From NCBI GenBank assembly GCA_017473115.1, contig JAFUNC010000012.1:124001-188000 (forward strand): a DNA stretch of 64,000 nucleotides. Direction: 5' to 3'. The number at the start of each line of letters is the position of its first letter. The stretch's first letter is position 1. Origin of the DNA: Lachnospiraceae bacterium. Its GTDB lineage: Bacteria > Bacillota > Clostridia > Lachnospirales > Lachnospiraceae. The notes under the pieces are model-generated. The model had not been told where the DNA came from. It worked only from the letters and a program-made list of their open reading frames with translations, and did not search any database. Position numbers and translations under genes: made by a program. This document shows positions 17,516 to 25,591 of this stretch, piece by piece.

Positions 17516-17689
17516 TTATCGGACTTCTTTTATGCTCTTCTCAAGAACACGTCTCGCCATCATCACCTGATGTCCGCAACCCTCACACTGCAATCGGAAG
17601 TCTGCGCCTTCCCGCAATACCTTCCATTCATAACTTCCGCAGGGATGCTGTTTTTTTAATTTTACGATATTGTCTACATGGATTTCCAT
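17516..17689 (-). CDS. DUF951 domain protein
   Basis: 57 residues from the ATG at 17689, chosen because GGGAG lies eight bases ahead; the frame is open five codons further. The sequence MEIHVDNIVKLKKQHPCGSY, then WKVLREGADFRLQCEGCGHQ and the VMMARRVLEKSIK end is a complete DUF951 domain. It is a small basic protein with three Cys in HPCG and CEGCG, which could bind a metal. Function is unknown. The gene is commonly found near rpsF in Firmicutes, as here. Confidence 0.88.
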   Translation of the reverse strand: MEIHVDNIVKLKKQHPCGSYEWKVLREGADFRLQCEGCGHQVMMARRVLEKSIKEVR

Positions 17690-17768
17690 TCTGCTTTCTC
17701 CCATTCACCGGACATTGTAAACTGCGCGGTCACACGAATCATGCCCGTATTTTGCCTTGTGGCATAAA

Positions 17769-18488
17769 TTACAGTCGGCTCATCACTTCGCCGATTTTAC
17801 CTTCAATCACAAGGTTTGCGCGGGTCTCACGCTGCGTTTGCGACTTATTAATCAAGACAAGTTTATCTCCCCTATAATAGTCAATCAAACCTGCTGCCGG
17901 CCACACTGCCAAGGAAGTTCCGCCAATGATTAAAATATCCGCGTTTGCAATATACTGAATGGATTTGGAAATGGTTGTATCATCCAGACCCTCTTCATAC
18001 AGAACCACATCCGGCTTAATCACACCGCCGCAAGCCGGGCACCTGGGCACGCCCTCGCAACCGGTAATGGCATCAATGCCATAAAACGCATGACACTTGT
18101 CGCAATAATTACGGTGCACGCTTCCGTGCAGTTCCATCACCTCTTTACTGCCGGCCAGTTGATGCAATCCGTCAATATTCTGGGTAATCACCGCTTTTAA
18201 CTTGCCCTGTTCTTCCCATTCGGCCAGTTTCAAATGAGCCGCGTTGGGTTTTACATTGTCGATAATCATTTTATCACGATAAAAGCGATAAAACTCCTCG
18301 GTTTTGCGCCAGAAAAAAGTATGACTCAGAATCGTCTCCGGCGGATAATCATACTTCTGATTGTACAATCCGTCAACGCTGCGGAAATCAGGAATACCGC
18401 TTTCCGTAGATACTCCGGCACCGCCAAAAAATACGATGTTGTTGCTGTTTTCAATCCACTCTTTTAATATGGTAATTTTCTCTTCCAT
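17769..18488 (-). CDS. NAD-dependent protein deacylase (sirtuin)
   Basis: 239 residues, typical for bacterial Sir2/CobB proteins. The NAD-binding motif FFGGAGVSTESGIPDFRS, the TQNIDGLHQLAG segment, the catalytic His in ELHGSV, and four zinc Cys (CDKC and CPAC) are all present. It removes acyl groups from lysines using NAD, producing nicotinamide and O-acyl-ADP-ribose. Members of this type often help control acetyl-CoA synthetase and other metabolic enzymes. It stands alone upstream of the DUF951 gene. Confidence 0.94.
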   Translation of the reverse strand: MEEKITILKEWIENSNNIVFFGGAGVSTESGIPDFRSVDGLYNQKYDYPPETILSHTFFWRKTEEFYRFYRDKMIIDNVKPNAAHLKLAEWEEQGKLKAVITQNIDGLHQLAGSKEVMELHGSVHRNYCDKCHAFYGIDAITGCEGVPRCPACGGVIKPDVVLYEEGLDDTTISKSIQYIANADILIIGGTSLAVWPAAGLIDYYRGDKLVLINKSQTQRETRANLVIEGKIGEVMSRL

Positions 18489-18601
18489 GGGTACTCCTTT
18501 CTTCTTGTACTATTACAACATTTTGAATCATTTCATGTAATACTATTGAACTTTAATCACGTCAGATTTCACTTCTGATGTCCGTCTTATACATTGCATA
18601 A

Positions 18602-18778
18602 CTACATCTGCTTACGCACAACCCTGTACTCGTCACCATTCTGATAAAAAGGACAGGTGCTGCGGGGATTATTCATCAAACGGGCGTAATCGTCCTCATC
18701 CATATCTGCCGCGCACAAATACTCTTCATAATCCTCATCATAGTAAAGATGTGCACATTCATCACAATTTGCCTGCAT
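18602..18778 (-). CDS. Small Cys-containing protein (DUF6472-like)
   Basis: 58 residues from the ATG at 18778, which has GGAGTAGAT ahead; the longer open frame lacks such a site. It begins MQANCDECAHLYYDEDYEEY and ends with YRVVRKQM. Cys residues in CDECAHLYYD, LCAADMDEDD and TCPFYQ suggest a small zinc-binding fold. I recall very similar short proteins in Lachnospiraceae annotated as DUF6472. No function is known. It lies 77 bases downstream of the isochorismatase-type gene and may be cotranscribed with it. Confidence 0.65.
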   Translation of the reverse strand: MQANCDECAHLYYDEDYEEYLCAADMDEDDYARLMNNPRSTCPFYQNGDEYRVVRKQM

Positions 18779-18855
18779 ATCTACTCCGTTCCAACGGTTA
18801 AAACCGTCTGTTTTTGTTATTCTGTTCGCCTTTTTTTCACCCGGCAATCCCTATA

Positions 18856-19386
18856 TTATAAAACCTGAATCTGACACATTTTCATAGTGGTCAGAGCCGC
18901 TTCGTTGCTCTCCGGTGTCACAGCCGCAACGCAGGAAGCATCCAACGCAATGGGCATCTCCGGATAATTTGCTTTCAAAAGAAGGGCATTGGATACCACA
19001 CAAATATCGGTGCAAAGTCCTACCAGTTCCACGCTGCACTCTTCCTTTGCAAGATCTTCTCCTACAAGTTCTGCCAAGCGCACGGAACCGAAGGTAGGTT
19101 TCTCTACTTTTACCACAGGACAGTCAACTGCCTGCAAAGCCGCTTCCACCTCAGAATTTAATTCCCAGCCCTTGCTGCCTTTGATACAATGGGGCACGGG
19201 AAGATTCTTACCTTCGGAAGTTTCCATATAATTCTCACCGTGGGTATCGTAGGTAACATAGATTTTATCCCAGAAATTGTCCGTAATCTTTTTTACCACG
19301 TTCGGTACGATAGCAATGGCTTCCTTGGTTCCCAATGCCATATCAATAAAATCATTCTGCATATCTACAACTACTAATATTTTCAT
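18856..19386 (-). CDS. Isochorismatase-family cysteine hydrolase (nicotinamidase-like)
   Basis: 176 residues from the ATG at 19386 behind AGGGGGATGCGAA. The family fold is evident: VVDMQNDFIDMALGT with the catalytic Asp, the Lys in VKVEKPTFGS, and the nucleophile in ELVGLCTDICVVSNA. The Asp-Lys-Cys triad matches nicotinamidases and related amidases. A nicotinamidase would return nicotinamide from the neighbouring sirtuin to NAD salvage, which is attractive but not proven; no metal-binding D-x-H-x3-H trio is clear. Upstream it follows a zinc-ribbon gene after 11 bases. Confidence 0.8.
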   Translation of the reverse strand: MKILVVVDMQNDFIDMALGTKEAIAIVPNVVKKITDNFWDKIYVTYDTHGENYMETSEGKNLPVPHCIKGSKGWELNSEVEAALQAVDCPVVKVEKPTFGSVRLAELVGEDLAKEECSVELVGLCTDICVVSNALLLKANYPEMPIALDASCVAAVTPESNEAALTTMKMCQIQVL

Positions 19387-19397
19387 TTCGCATCCCC

Positions 19398-19727
19398 CTA
19401 TAACTTTTCTTTTATGATTGTAACCCAGACAGCCACGCAAAAGACCATCATCGCGCCAAAAAATACCATCATCAGTGTATACCGGTCAAAAACAGTTTTG
19501 GCAACTACCGCCAGAACGGCACATACCACAGCCAGTATAATAAAAAGCATTTTCCAAAACCTCTTATCTTTCAAACCGGCACCTTTCGCATGCTTCTTTT
19601 CATATTCTTCCATTTCTTTGTTTTGACGAAGTTCTTTCATTTCATCCGGCGTAAAATAATGTCCGCAAAAAGGACAGTTTTTTACATTATCGCCAACCAT
19701 TTCATTACAGTTCATACATTGAAACAT
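19398..19727 (-). CDS. Zinc-ribbon membrane protein
   Basis: 109 residues from the ATG at 19727 (AAGGAGAAGAGTAAG ahead). The N-terminus is a zinc ribbon, CMNCNEMVGDNVKNCPFCGH, followed by a charged helix and two membrane helices (about 55-76 and 82-103). The ribbon faces the cytoplasm in the likely topology. Such small ribbon-plus-membrane proteins are common in Clostridia and have no known role. Its start is two bases after the stop of the 48-residue gene (TAAGATG), so translation is coupled. Confidence 0.7.
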   Translation of the reverse strand: MFQCMNCNEMVGDNVKNCPFCGHYFTPDEMKELRQNKEMEEYEKKHAKGAGLKDKRFWKMLFIILAVVCAVLAVVAKTVFDRYTLMMVFFGAMMVFCVAVWVTIIKEKL

Positions 19728-19728
19728 C

Positions 19729-19875
19729 TTACTCTTCTCCTTCTGACATACTCTCTTCCATCGTACTTTCGGCGTCCGAATCACGGTCTTCTCCCTTTGC
19801 AAGACGGTTGAGCGTTTCTTTATAGCGTTCGCTGGTTTCTTCAATTATTTGCATTAATTTCTGGTCGGTATCCAT
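19729..19875 (-). CDS. Small acidic protein, 48 residues, unknown
   Basis: Begins MDTDQKLMQIIEETSERYKE and ends MEESMSEGEE. A near-perfect ribosome site (AAAAGGAGATCTCTTAA) precedes the ATG, and a promoter (TTGAAA, 18 bases, TATACT) is just upstream. The stop overlaps the region of the next gene's start. It is hydrophilic, helical and rich in Glu, with no Cys and no membrane segment. I do not recognise it. It heads the unit of zinc-ribbon protein, isochorismatase-type hydrolase and small Cys protein. Confidence 0.65.
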   Translation of the reverse strand: MDTDQKLMQIIEETSERYKETLNRLAKGEDRDSDAESTMEESMSEGEE

Positions 19876-19928
19876 TTAAGAGATCTCCTTTTCCGTATTA
19901 AAACCGGAGAGTATTTATGTACTGTTAT

Positions 19929-19958
19929 AGTATAGCACATCAAAATCCCCGGTTTCAA
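19929..19958 (-). promoter_or_regulatory. Promoter of the unit starting at 19875
   Basis: Minus strand TTGAAA, 18 bases, TATACT, followed about 50 bases later by the ATG at 19875. Confidence 0.6.
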
Positions 19959-20025
19959 TTTATAATGTCATTTTATCCAGCCATTTATCTAATTTATTTT
20001 TGTCAGCCTACCGTCTGTTGCCTTT

Positions 20026-20130
20026 CTACACACGAAAAACGTTCTCTCTCCGCACAAGTTCTATCGCTTTGGTCTCTCCAATCCCCAGATAGTTGCACAA
20101 CTCTTTCAGCGTCAGCAACTTTCTCTCCAT
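20026..20130 (-). pseudogene. Truncated excisionase-like HTH protein
   Basis: 34 codons: MERKLLTLKELCNYLGIGET, then KAIELVRRENVFRV and stop. The ribosome site AGGAGGGAAAAG is excellent. The sequence matches the first helix-turn-helix of Tn916-type excisionases and similar 'helix-turn-helix domain' proteins, which normally run on with a 'VGRRVLI..KLL..WI' wing. Here the frame stops just before the wing. It is probably a remnant of an integrated element and marks the left edge of the accessory island. A functional mini-protein cannot be ruled out because the ribosome site is intact. Confidence 0.5.
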
Positions 20131-20224
20131 CTTTTCCCTCCTCTCTTCTAAAATACTTGTTAAGTATATTGGGAGGAATATAAGGCGGCATTTGAACTTC
20201 GTAAAGTGGCGGGTACAAAAGAAA

Positions 20225-20247
20225 AACCCGTCAAAAATTGACGGGTT
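20225..20247 (-). terminator. Terminator after the gene at 20296
   Basis: Minus strand AACCCGTCAA-TTT-TTGACGGGTT followed by TTTCTTTT. Confidence 0.8.
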
Positions 20248-20295
20248 GGGGTGGGATACAATATATAAAACCAATTTTTATAATCATAGTAATCT

Positions 20296-21087
20296 TTATA
20301 TATTATTTATTTTTTCAAACTCATAATATTTAATTTCCGCCGAAAAACGAACCGGCAATTTAAGTTCTTCATCAAACTCTAAATCAGATAACTCTACCAA
20401 TATGTGTCTACCATATTTCAAGGGTATTAGCGTAAAAAGTAATGACTGGTCATTTTCCATCTGTAATTCAATATTTTTTGGCCCATCAGGACAAATCACC
20501 GCAAATCTCACTTCATTCTGAATTTCGTACCCTTCCTTAACTTTGTGAAATATCGATTCAAAACTATCCTTCATTGCCAAATCACAATATTCTATATCTG
20601 ACAACTTATCATTTAAATCATAGTGAATCTTTCCGTAAGCATACGAAAGTTCTGCTTCCACGGCTGCTTTCTGAAATTTATCAATAAAAACTCTTGTATT
20701 CTTTATAGCCATTAATTCTGTATCATCGCCTTGCCATAAAGGTTCTATATATTCCCAAGGTATAACATAGTAGTACTTATTATTATCTGCGTCATAATAC
20801 TTTTCATCATACTTCAAACCATACATACAATAAATATATGCATCATTGTTTTTACGCATATATGAAGTATTACCTAATAAATGCCAAGTTTTCTTATTAT
20901 CTGCAGAATAAAATATTTGAGATGGTATATTAGTTATTACACCTTCATATTTATCATATTGTCCTTCTGTAAGTCCGGCCTTTTTGAATGCCATCTGCGA
21001 ATTCATAAACAACTTGTATTCATCATATAAAGTTTTATTGTATTCAGGTTTGGATATCCTTATTAGCAACAACAATTGCTCTCTCAT
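20296..21087 (-). CDS. Unknown protein, partner of the HEPN-like gene
   Basis: 263 residues, starting at an ATG behind GAGGTGACCAT. It is soluble and has many aromatic residues: a run of Tyr near residues 85-112 and YYYVIPWEYIEPLWQGDD. A later segment, GYEIQNEVRFAVICPDGP, resembles the 'E-E.EyR' motif of DUF2971-like proteins found in defence loci, but the match is weak. No catalytic motif is certain. It lies 79 bases after the HEPN-like gene at 21167 in the same direction, with one terminator after it, so the two are probably one operon. Base composition is AT-rich like the rest of the island. Confidence 0.6.
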   Translation of the reverse strand: MREQLLLLIRISKPEYNKTLYDEYKLFMNSQMAFKKAGLTEGQYDKYEGVITNIPSQIFYSADNKKTWHLLGNTSYMRKNNDAYIYCMYGLKYDEKYYDADNNKYYYVIPWEYIEPLWQGDDTELMAIKNTRVFIDKFQKAAVEAELSYAYGKIHYDLNDKLSDIEYCDLAMKDSFESIFHKVKEGYEIQNEVRFAVICPDGPKNIELQMENDQSLLFTLIPLKYGRHILVELSDLEFDEELKLPVRFSAEIKYYEFEKINNI

Positions 21088-21166
21088 ATGGTCACCTCAT
21101 AACATATAACAATAATTATTTTCATCAATCAGTACATTTTAAAATTTCATTTATTCTCCATTTTAA

Positions 21167-22186
21167 TTACATCTCTGCTTTCTCTAATGGTTTTAATCCT
21201 AGCAGAAAATCTGTAAACAAAATAGCATTTAAAGCCATCTTTCTATTTGGATATGTATTGTACCAACAGTGAGCAATACCATGCCTACCCGGAACATCTG
21301 GCATAAAATCCTCCGGATTGGTACAATTGTAAAATATAAACTCCTCGCAAAAAGATGCGAATATTTTATCAAACTCGTTTGCGTTTATTAACTGCGTTAG
21401 ATTTTTACAAGTCTTACCACTAGTACGAAAACTATAGTCATGCACCTTTTCTTGTATAATGCCCTCCCACAAAGTCGACAGCGCACTTACAGTTAGCGCA
21501 TATTCTCTACGATGATATGCTTGAATTGACTGAACCAATATCCTTGTCATGTAAGACGGAAGATTCATTTGCCTCCATCCGCGCTTTAAATTATTTATTT
21601 CTTCTTTGGTATAATAAGAAAAAATCAACCTATCGATTCTTTTAATACGATTTTTACTAACCTTGCTCGTATCAAGAATTTCGAACATTGCATCAGCAAT
21701 TCTAAAATCAGCGATCCACCCAGCATAAGGAAACCATCTGGCATCAAACATAGCCTTTAAAAATATCTCATTAACTTCCTTATAATCGCAAGCAAAACCA
21801 CTATCACAAATGTTTTCTAAAATACTTGTTAACGGTGAAAAATCAATCGTTTGTAACCACTCGCCAAGAGTAGAAGCAATAGTATGAAGCCCTTGCATCA
21901 TTGGATTTGTAACTAGTGCCATTAGTCCTGTAGCTACATTTTCCACTACACTGTTACTCCATTCATCAAATGCTCTAAGTGCCGGACTTTCAAATTGGTA
22001 ATTTGGAATTGCGGACTTCATTGCAATTTCTCCCAGCGCACAAACCATACTACTGTTTTCAGCAAGAGTATTTATCATAGTTTCATTTGCCAATAAATCA
22101 TTCATGGCACGATTGTGAAGTTTTTCGCCATTATCTATATCCTTAGAAATAGATTCTGAAATTTGTAATTCTTTATGCTCATCCAT
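21167..22186 (-). CDS. HEPN-like protein with C-terminal Rx4H motif
   Basis: 339 residues. The first 130 residues are helical and Met/Leu-rich without clear membrane segments. The C-terminal third is all-helical and contains REYALTVSALSTLWEGIIQE and then GRHGIAHCWYNTYPNRKMAL. R301 and H306 form the Rx4H motif of HEPN RNases, set in a helix after a conserved 'tlwEGii' helix, as in HEPN toxins and Abi proteins. I infer an RNA-cleaving or related abortive role. The start ATG has only a weak, distant ribosome site; a stronger AGGAGG lies about 50 bases upstream without a start codon. It has its own promoter. Confidence 0.65.
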   Translation of the reverse strand: MDEHKELQISESISKDIDNGEKLHNRAMNDLLANETMINTLAENSSMVCALGEIAMKSAIPNYQFESPALRAFDEWSNSVVENVATGLMALVTNPMMQGLHTIASTLGEWLQTIDFSPLTSILENICDSGFACDYKEVNEIFLKAMFDARWFPYAGWIADFRIADAMFEILDTSKVSKNRIKRIDRLIFSYYTKEEINNLKRGWRQMNLPSYMTRILVQSIQAYHRREYALTVSALSTLWEGIIQEKVHDYSFRTSGKTCKNLTQLINANEFDKIFASFCEEFIFYNCTNPEDFMPDVPGRHGIAHCWYNTYPNRKMALNAILFTDFLLGLKPLEKAEM

Positions 22187-22244
22187 TCTGTCTTATATAC
22201 CTTCTCTGCCCTAAATACTTTTCGATATGTTGCTCCTCCTATTA

Positions 22245-22273
22245 ATTATACTGTTAGTTTTTTATTTGTTCAA
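22245..22273 (-). promoter_or_regulatory. Promoter of the HEPN-like gene pair
   Basis: Minus strand TTGAAC, 17 bases, TATAAT. AGGAGG follows soon after, but the first in-frame ATG is about 50 bases further on. Confidence 0.7.
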
Positions 22274-22640
22274 TTGCCTCTTAGTAGACTCGAAAAACAT
22301 CTCCTAATTAAACACAGTGATAAAATGCAAAACTCATTTTTGATTTTCGATAGGATTATTTCAGAAATATACACCATTATCTAGCCTGCCATGCGTCGCT
22401 ATCGCGACAAGGGTTTGACAATGATGTATATTCCTGAATGGGTGTTATATAAGCCAATCAAGCACGCGTGTGTTACACTCAATTCACACACTTCCTAACG
22501 CGTAGAATATCATTTACAAGATACACATTTGTGTACATAAACGCATTTTGTTAAGAGACATCCCCAAAACCTCTCTATAAAATAGTGATGGTGCCACCAT
22601 CTCTTCACTCTTTTGTCTGATCGCACCACCTAGACAGAAA
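22274..22640. other. Gene-free stretch inside the island
   Basis: About 370 bases between the two operons. It contains a short palindrome (GTCGC-TATC-GCGAC near 22394-22407) and a 35-codon plus-strand frame from 22391 with no ribosome site. No gene, terminal repeat or attachment site was recognised. Composition is mixed, with GC-rich patches in AT-rich surroundings, which could reflect a junction of two insertions. Confidence 0.4.
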
Positions 22641-22684
22641 AACCACCCTCAAACCCGGTATTTATATGGTTTTGAGGGTGGTGG
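22641..22684 (-). terminator. Terminator after the MmeI-type gene
   Basis: Minus strand ACCACCCTCAAA and TTTGAGGGTGGT enclose a 17-base loop and are followed by TTTTTCTG. It lies 21 bases past the stop codon. Confidence 0.85.
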
Positions 22685-22704
22685 CAATTATATATTTTCT
22701 ATAT

Positions 22705-25527
22705 TTAACTACTAATCAATCTTTGATACCTTTCCATAAGAGCTACAACACAATCCGCTTCAGACATATCTTTTATGTTAAATCCGTATGCTTTCATAAC
22801 CGCAACATTATTTCTATCATGGGCTTTACTTAAATCGCTTGGCATAAGATTAGGATCATATAACACTTCAAAAGGTGTATCTTCATACTTCTTTCTAACA
22901 TTAATAATATCTTGCGCAGTTTGTTCAATCACTACAATTTGCTCTTTCGATGCATCTGGCCATGGAAAGGTATTATATACTAATTCTTTTGAATATCTAT
23001 ATCTCATTTCCAATCGTCCACATACAGTTCTCATCCATGCCATATGTACATTAGATGTCAAAACACCAAAATGAAATAAACTAGCATTAGGAACTATTTG
23101 TACAGCATTTGATGCAATCACATCTGACTGAACAAATCCAATCGGAACATATCTTCTTCGCTCTGATGACACACTTGGGATAATCAAATAACTAACATTT
23201 TCTGGCTGTGTTATCTGCGCAAACATATGCGGCACTTTGGCATATCCCTTAGTCGTTTTCGCCTTTGAATTTAATCTAAATTCTTTTACAGCTTCAACCT
23301 TATGGTATAAAATGTGGCTTTTCGCAATATCATTTGGCCTAGCATTTTTTAACCATAGGCACCATCGTTCTTTTCCTTTAATAAATTCATCTGCACCAAC
23401 ATATTTTCTTATCCATTTTTCTAATTCCGGTTCTTTTTTTAGCAGTTCCTCTCTCTCTTCTTTATTCAATATGAAATGTCCACCATCTCTTGGCTGATTG
23501 CCAAAATTCATCTTAGGTACATCGCATAAGGCATTTTTTTCTGCAGAAACATATCCTGTCCTAATTGGCAATAAATAAGGATTAATGTAATTAACTATCC
23601 TTTCTTCTGCAGTAGAATCAACTTTTCTATATGTAAATAATCTTTTTCGTTCTCTATCACGGATAGAAAAACCAACAATTATAACATATACATGGGCGTT
23701 TGAATTCGCCTCATTACTCCACTCAAAAGTTTGGTGCGCAAAATTGATTTTTACATTATAATCATTCAACATCACATTCCACAAAATAGGTACTTGTGCC
23801 CCTTGACAAATAGAGTTAGTAGAAACGAATCCCACTTCAATAGTTGTTCCTTGAATATACTCAGCTGCTTTTTTATACCAACCAGTTACATAGTCCAAGT
23901 CTTGAACATCTTTTATCTTTCCAAAAAGGGATTCTATTTCATTCTTTTGCGGACTACCCTGTTCCATCATTCTAGCACCTACAAAAGGTGGATTTCCCAT
24001 TACATATTTACAATTTGATTTATGAAGAACTTGGTTCCAATCTGTTGTTAGCGAATTATCTTCTCTTATATTCACATACGATTTAAGCGGCAAAAATCTA
24101 GCATTAATATCTACAAACGATAAAGTTTCCTTCATCATTTGCGCTTCAGCTATCCAAAGAGCTGTTTTTGAAACCGTCACAGCAAAATCATTAATTTCAA
24201 TTCCATAAAACTGTTGAATCGAAACCTTAATATCAAACATATCATCCATATTAATAAATCCAAAGATTAATTGTCCTGACGCCACATCTTGCTTTAACTC
24301 TTTCAAAATCTCATTCTCTAATTTTCGAAGCGATATATATGACTCCGTCAAAAAATTACCGGAACCAGATGCTGGATCTAAAAATGTTAAAGACGCTAAT
24401 TTTTCTTGCAATTTTTGTAACGCTTTTGTTCTCGCTCCACCAACAGTAGTCTTTGCTTTACACTCTCCAAACTCGGTTTTTAAATCATCTAAAAACAACG
24501 GATCTATTACCTTATGTATATTTTCAATAGATGTATAATGCATCCCACCCGTTCGCCTTGTTTCTGGATTCAGCGTACTTTCAAAGATTGCACCAAATAT
24601 TGTAGGGCTTATTTCACTCCAATCAAATCCATCGGATGCTTTTTCCAACAGAATATCTTTTAACTCTTCTGTAAATTGTGGAATCTTAATATTTTCATCA
24701 GAAAAAAGCCCACCATTCACATAAGGGAATTCAAGAAGATCTTCATCCTCATCCTTATCCCTCTCATTTTCAGGGGTATCAAGTATCCTAAACAAATTTT
24801 TGAGTGCTCCTCGCATATGCCTTGGTTCTATATCCTTTAAATAATCATGGAAAATGCTCTTTTTCCCAAATAAACCAGCATCTTCTGCATACATACAAAA
24901 CACTAATCTTACACACAGAACATTAAGACTTTTTAAAACTTCATCACTTCGTTCTGCATAACTGTTATAGAGTTGGTCGTATAAAATCCCAACAATATCA
25001 CCAGCTTGTATAGACAATTCCAATTCTTTAGATGTTTTTACAGTATCTTTTTTTACCAAAAAGTTTAATCTATAGAAGTCTGTTTGCAAATCTTCTATTT
25101 TTATTTTTTCTATCTTTGCTTCTGGGTCTCTTACATTCATATCATATACCCAGATTTCAGCAAAATTCGAAGTGACAATGTATCTAACTTTTTCATCATA
25201 AGGCAAATTATCATTATAGCGTTTTGCTTGCTCATAGGGAGTAAGCTCAATATCCCCAGAATTATGGTATTTCTTGTCTAATGCCTTTCCCAAACTTTTT
25301 TGTTCAATAATGATTTTCGTGTCAGAAATATACGCATCTATACTTTTAGTATTTCCACTAACCAACACCTTTTTCTGAAAATCAATTTTATCGGTAGCTT
25401 CTGACACCCCTAATATTCTCTGAAATATATCTAGCCAAAAAGAACGATCATCTTCATCCTCTTTTCCTTTTCCACTCCACTTTATTATAAATTGCCTAGC
25501 CGCTTCTCTCTGTTCATCAATAGTCAC
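22705..25527 (-). CDS. MmeI-family type IIL/IIG restriction-modification enzyme
   Basis: 940 residues, close to MmeI (919). The N-terminal nuclease part has D64 with E75-Q76-K77 (IDAYISDTKIIIEQKS) and the family phrase LTPYEQAKRYNDNLP. A helical linker follows. The N6-adenine methyltransferase has SAM motif FLDPASGSGNF (about 382-392) and catalytic NPPF (about 512-515). The C-terminal target-recognition region includes the RYVPIGFVQSDVIASNAVQIV and WMRTVCGRLEMRYRYS blocks. One chain both methylates one strand of its site and cuts DNA about 20 bases away in this family. The start is GTG at 25527. Both activities look intact. It follows the HEPN protein gene by 64 bases. Confidence 0.93.
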   Translation of the reverse strand: MTIDEQREAARQFIIKWSGKGKEDEDDRSFWLDIFQRILGVSEATDKIDFQKKVLVSGNTKSIDAYISDTKIIIEQKSLGKALDKKYHNSGDIELTPYEQAKRYNDNLPYDEKVRYIVTSNFAEIWVYDMNVRDPEAKIEKIKIEDLQTDFYRLNFLVKKDTVKTSKELELSIQAGDIVGILYDQLYNSYAERSDEVLKSLNVLCVRLVFCMYAEDAGLFGKKSIFHDYLKDIEPRHMRGALKNLFRILDTPENERDKDEDEDLLEFPYVNGGLFSDENIKIPQFTEELKDILLEKASDGFDWSEISPTIFGAIFESTLNPETRRTGGMHYTSIENIHKVIDPLFLDDLKTEFGECKAKTTVGGARTKALQKLQEKLASLTFLDPASGSGNFLTESYISLRKLENEILKELKQDVASGQLIFGFINMDDMFDIKVSIQQFYGIEINDFAVTVSKTALWIAEAQMMKETLSFVDINARFLPLKSYVNIREDNSLTTDWNQVLHKSNCKYVMGNPPFVGARMMEQGSPQKNEIESLFGKIKDVQDLDYVTGWYKKAAEYIQGTTIEVGFVSTNSICQGAQVPILWNVMLNDYNVKINFAHQTFEWSNEANSNAHVYVIIVGFSIRDRERKRLFTYRKVDSTAEERIVNYINPYLLPIRTGYVSAEKNALCDVPKMNFGNQPRDGGHFILNKEEREELLKKEPELEKWIRKYVGADEFIKGKERWCLWLKNARPNDIAKSHILYHKVEAVKEFRLNSKAKTTKGYAKVPHMFAQITQPENVSYLIIPSVSSERRRYVPIGFVQSDVIASNAVQIVPNASLFHFGVLTSNVHMAWMRTVCGRLEMRYRYSKELVYNTFPWPDASKEQIVVIEQTAQDIINVRKKYEDTPFEVLYDPNLMPSDLSKAHDRNNVAVMKAYGFNIKDMSEADCVVALMERYQRLISS

Positions 25528-25591
25528 TGTAGCACCCCCAAAAAAATTATGTATTACTCGCTATAAACATAATATTGTATACAATTGCTTT

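Noticed and set aside
17332-17877. 181-codon plus-strand frame over the rpsF leader and DUF951 gene
   Set aside because: Runs through a promoter, a leader hairpin and two genes on the other strand; no ribosome site.
20003-20218. 71-codon minus-strand frame overlapping the excisionase remnant
   Set aside because: Different frame from the HTH sequence and no ribosome site; the frame starting at 20130 has both.
22391-22500. 35-codon plus-strand frame in the island gap
   Set aside because: No ribosome site, no recognised family, and it lies in sequence with a palindrome; likely chance.
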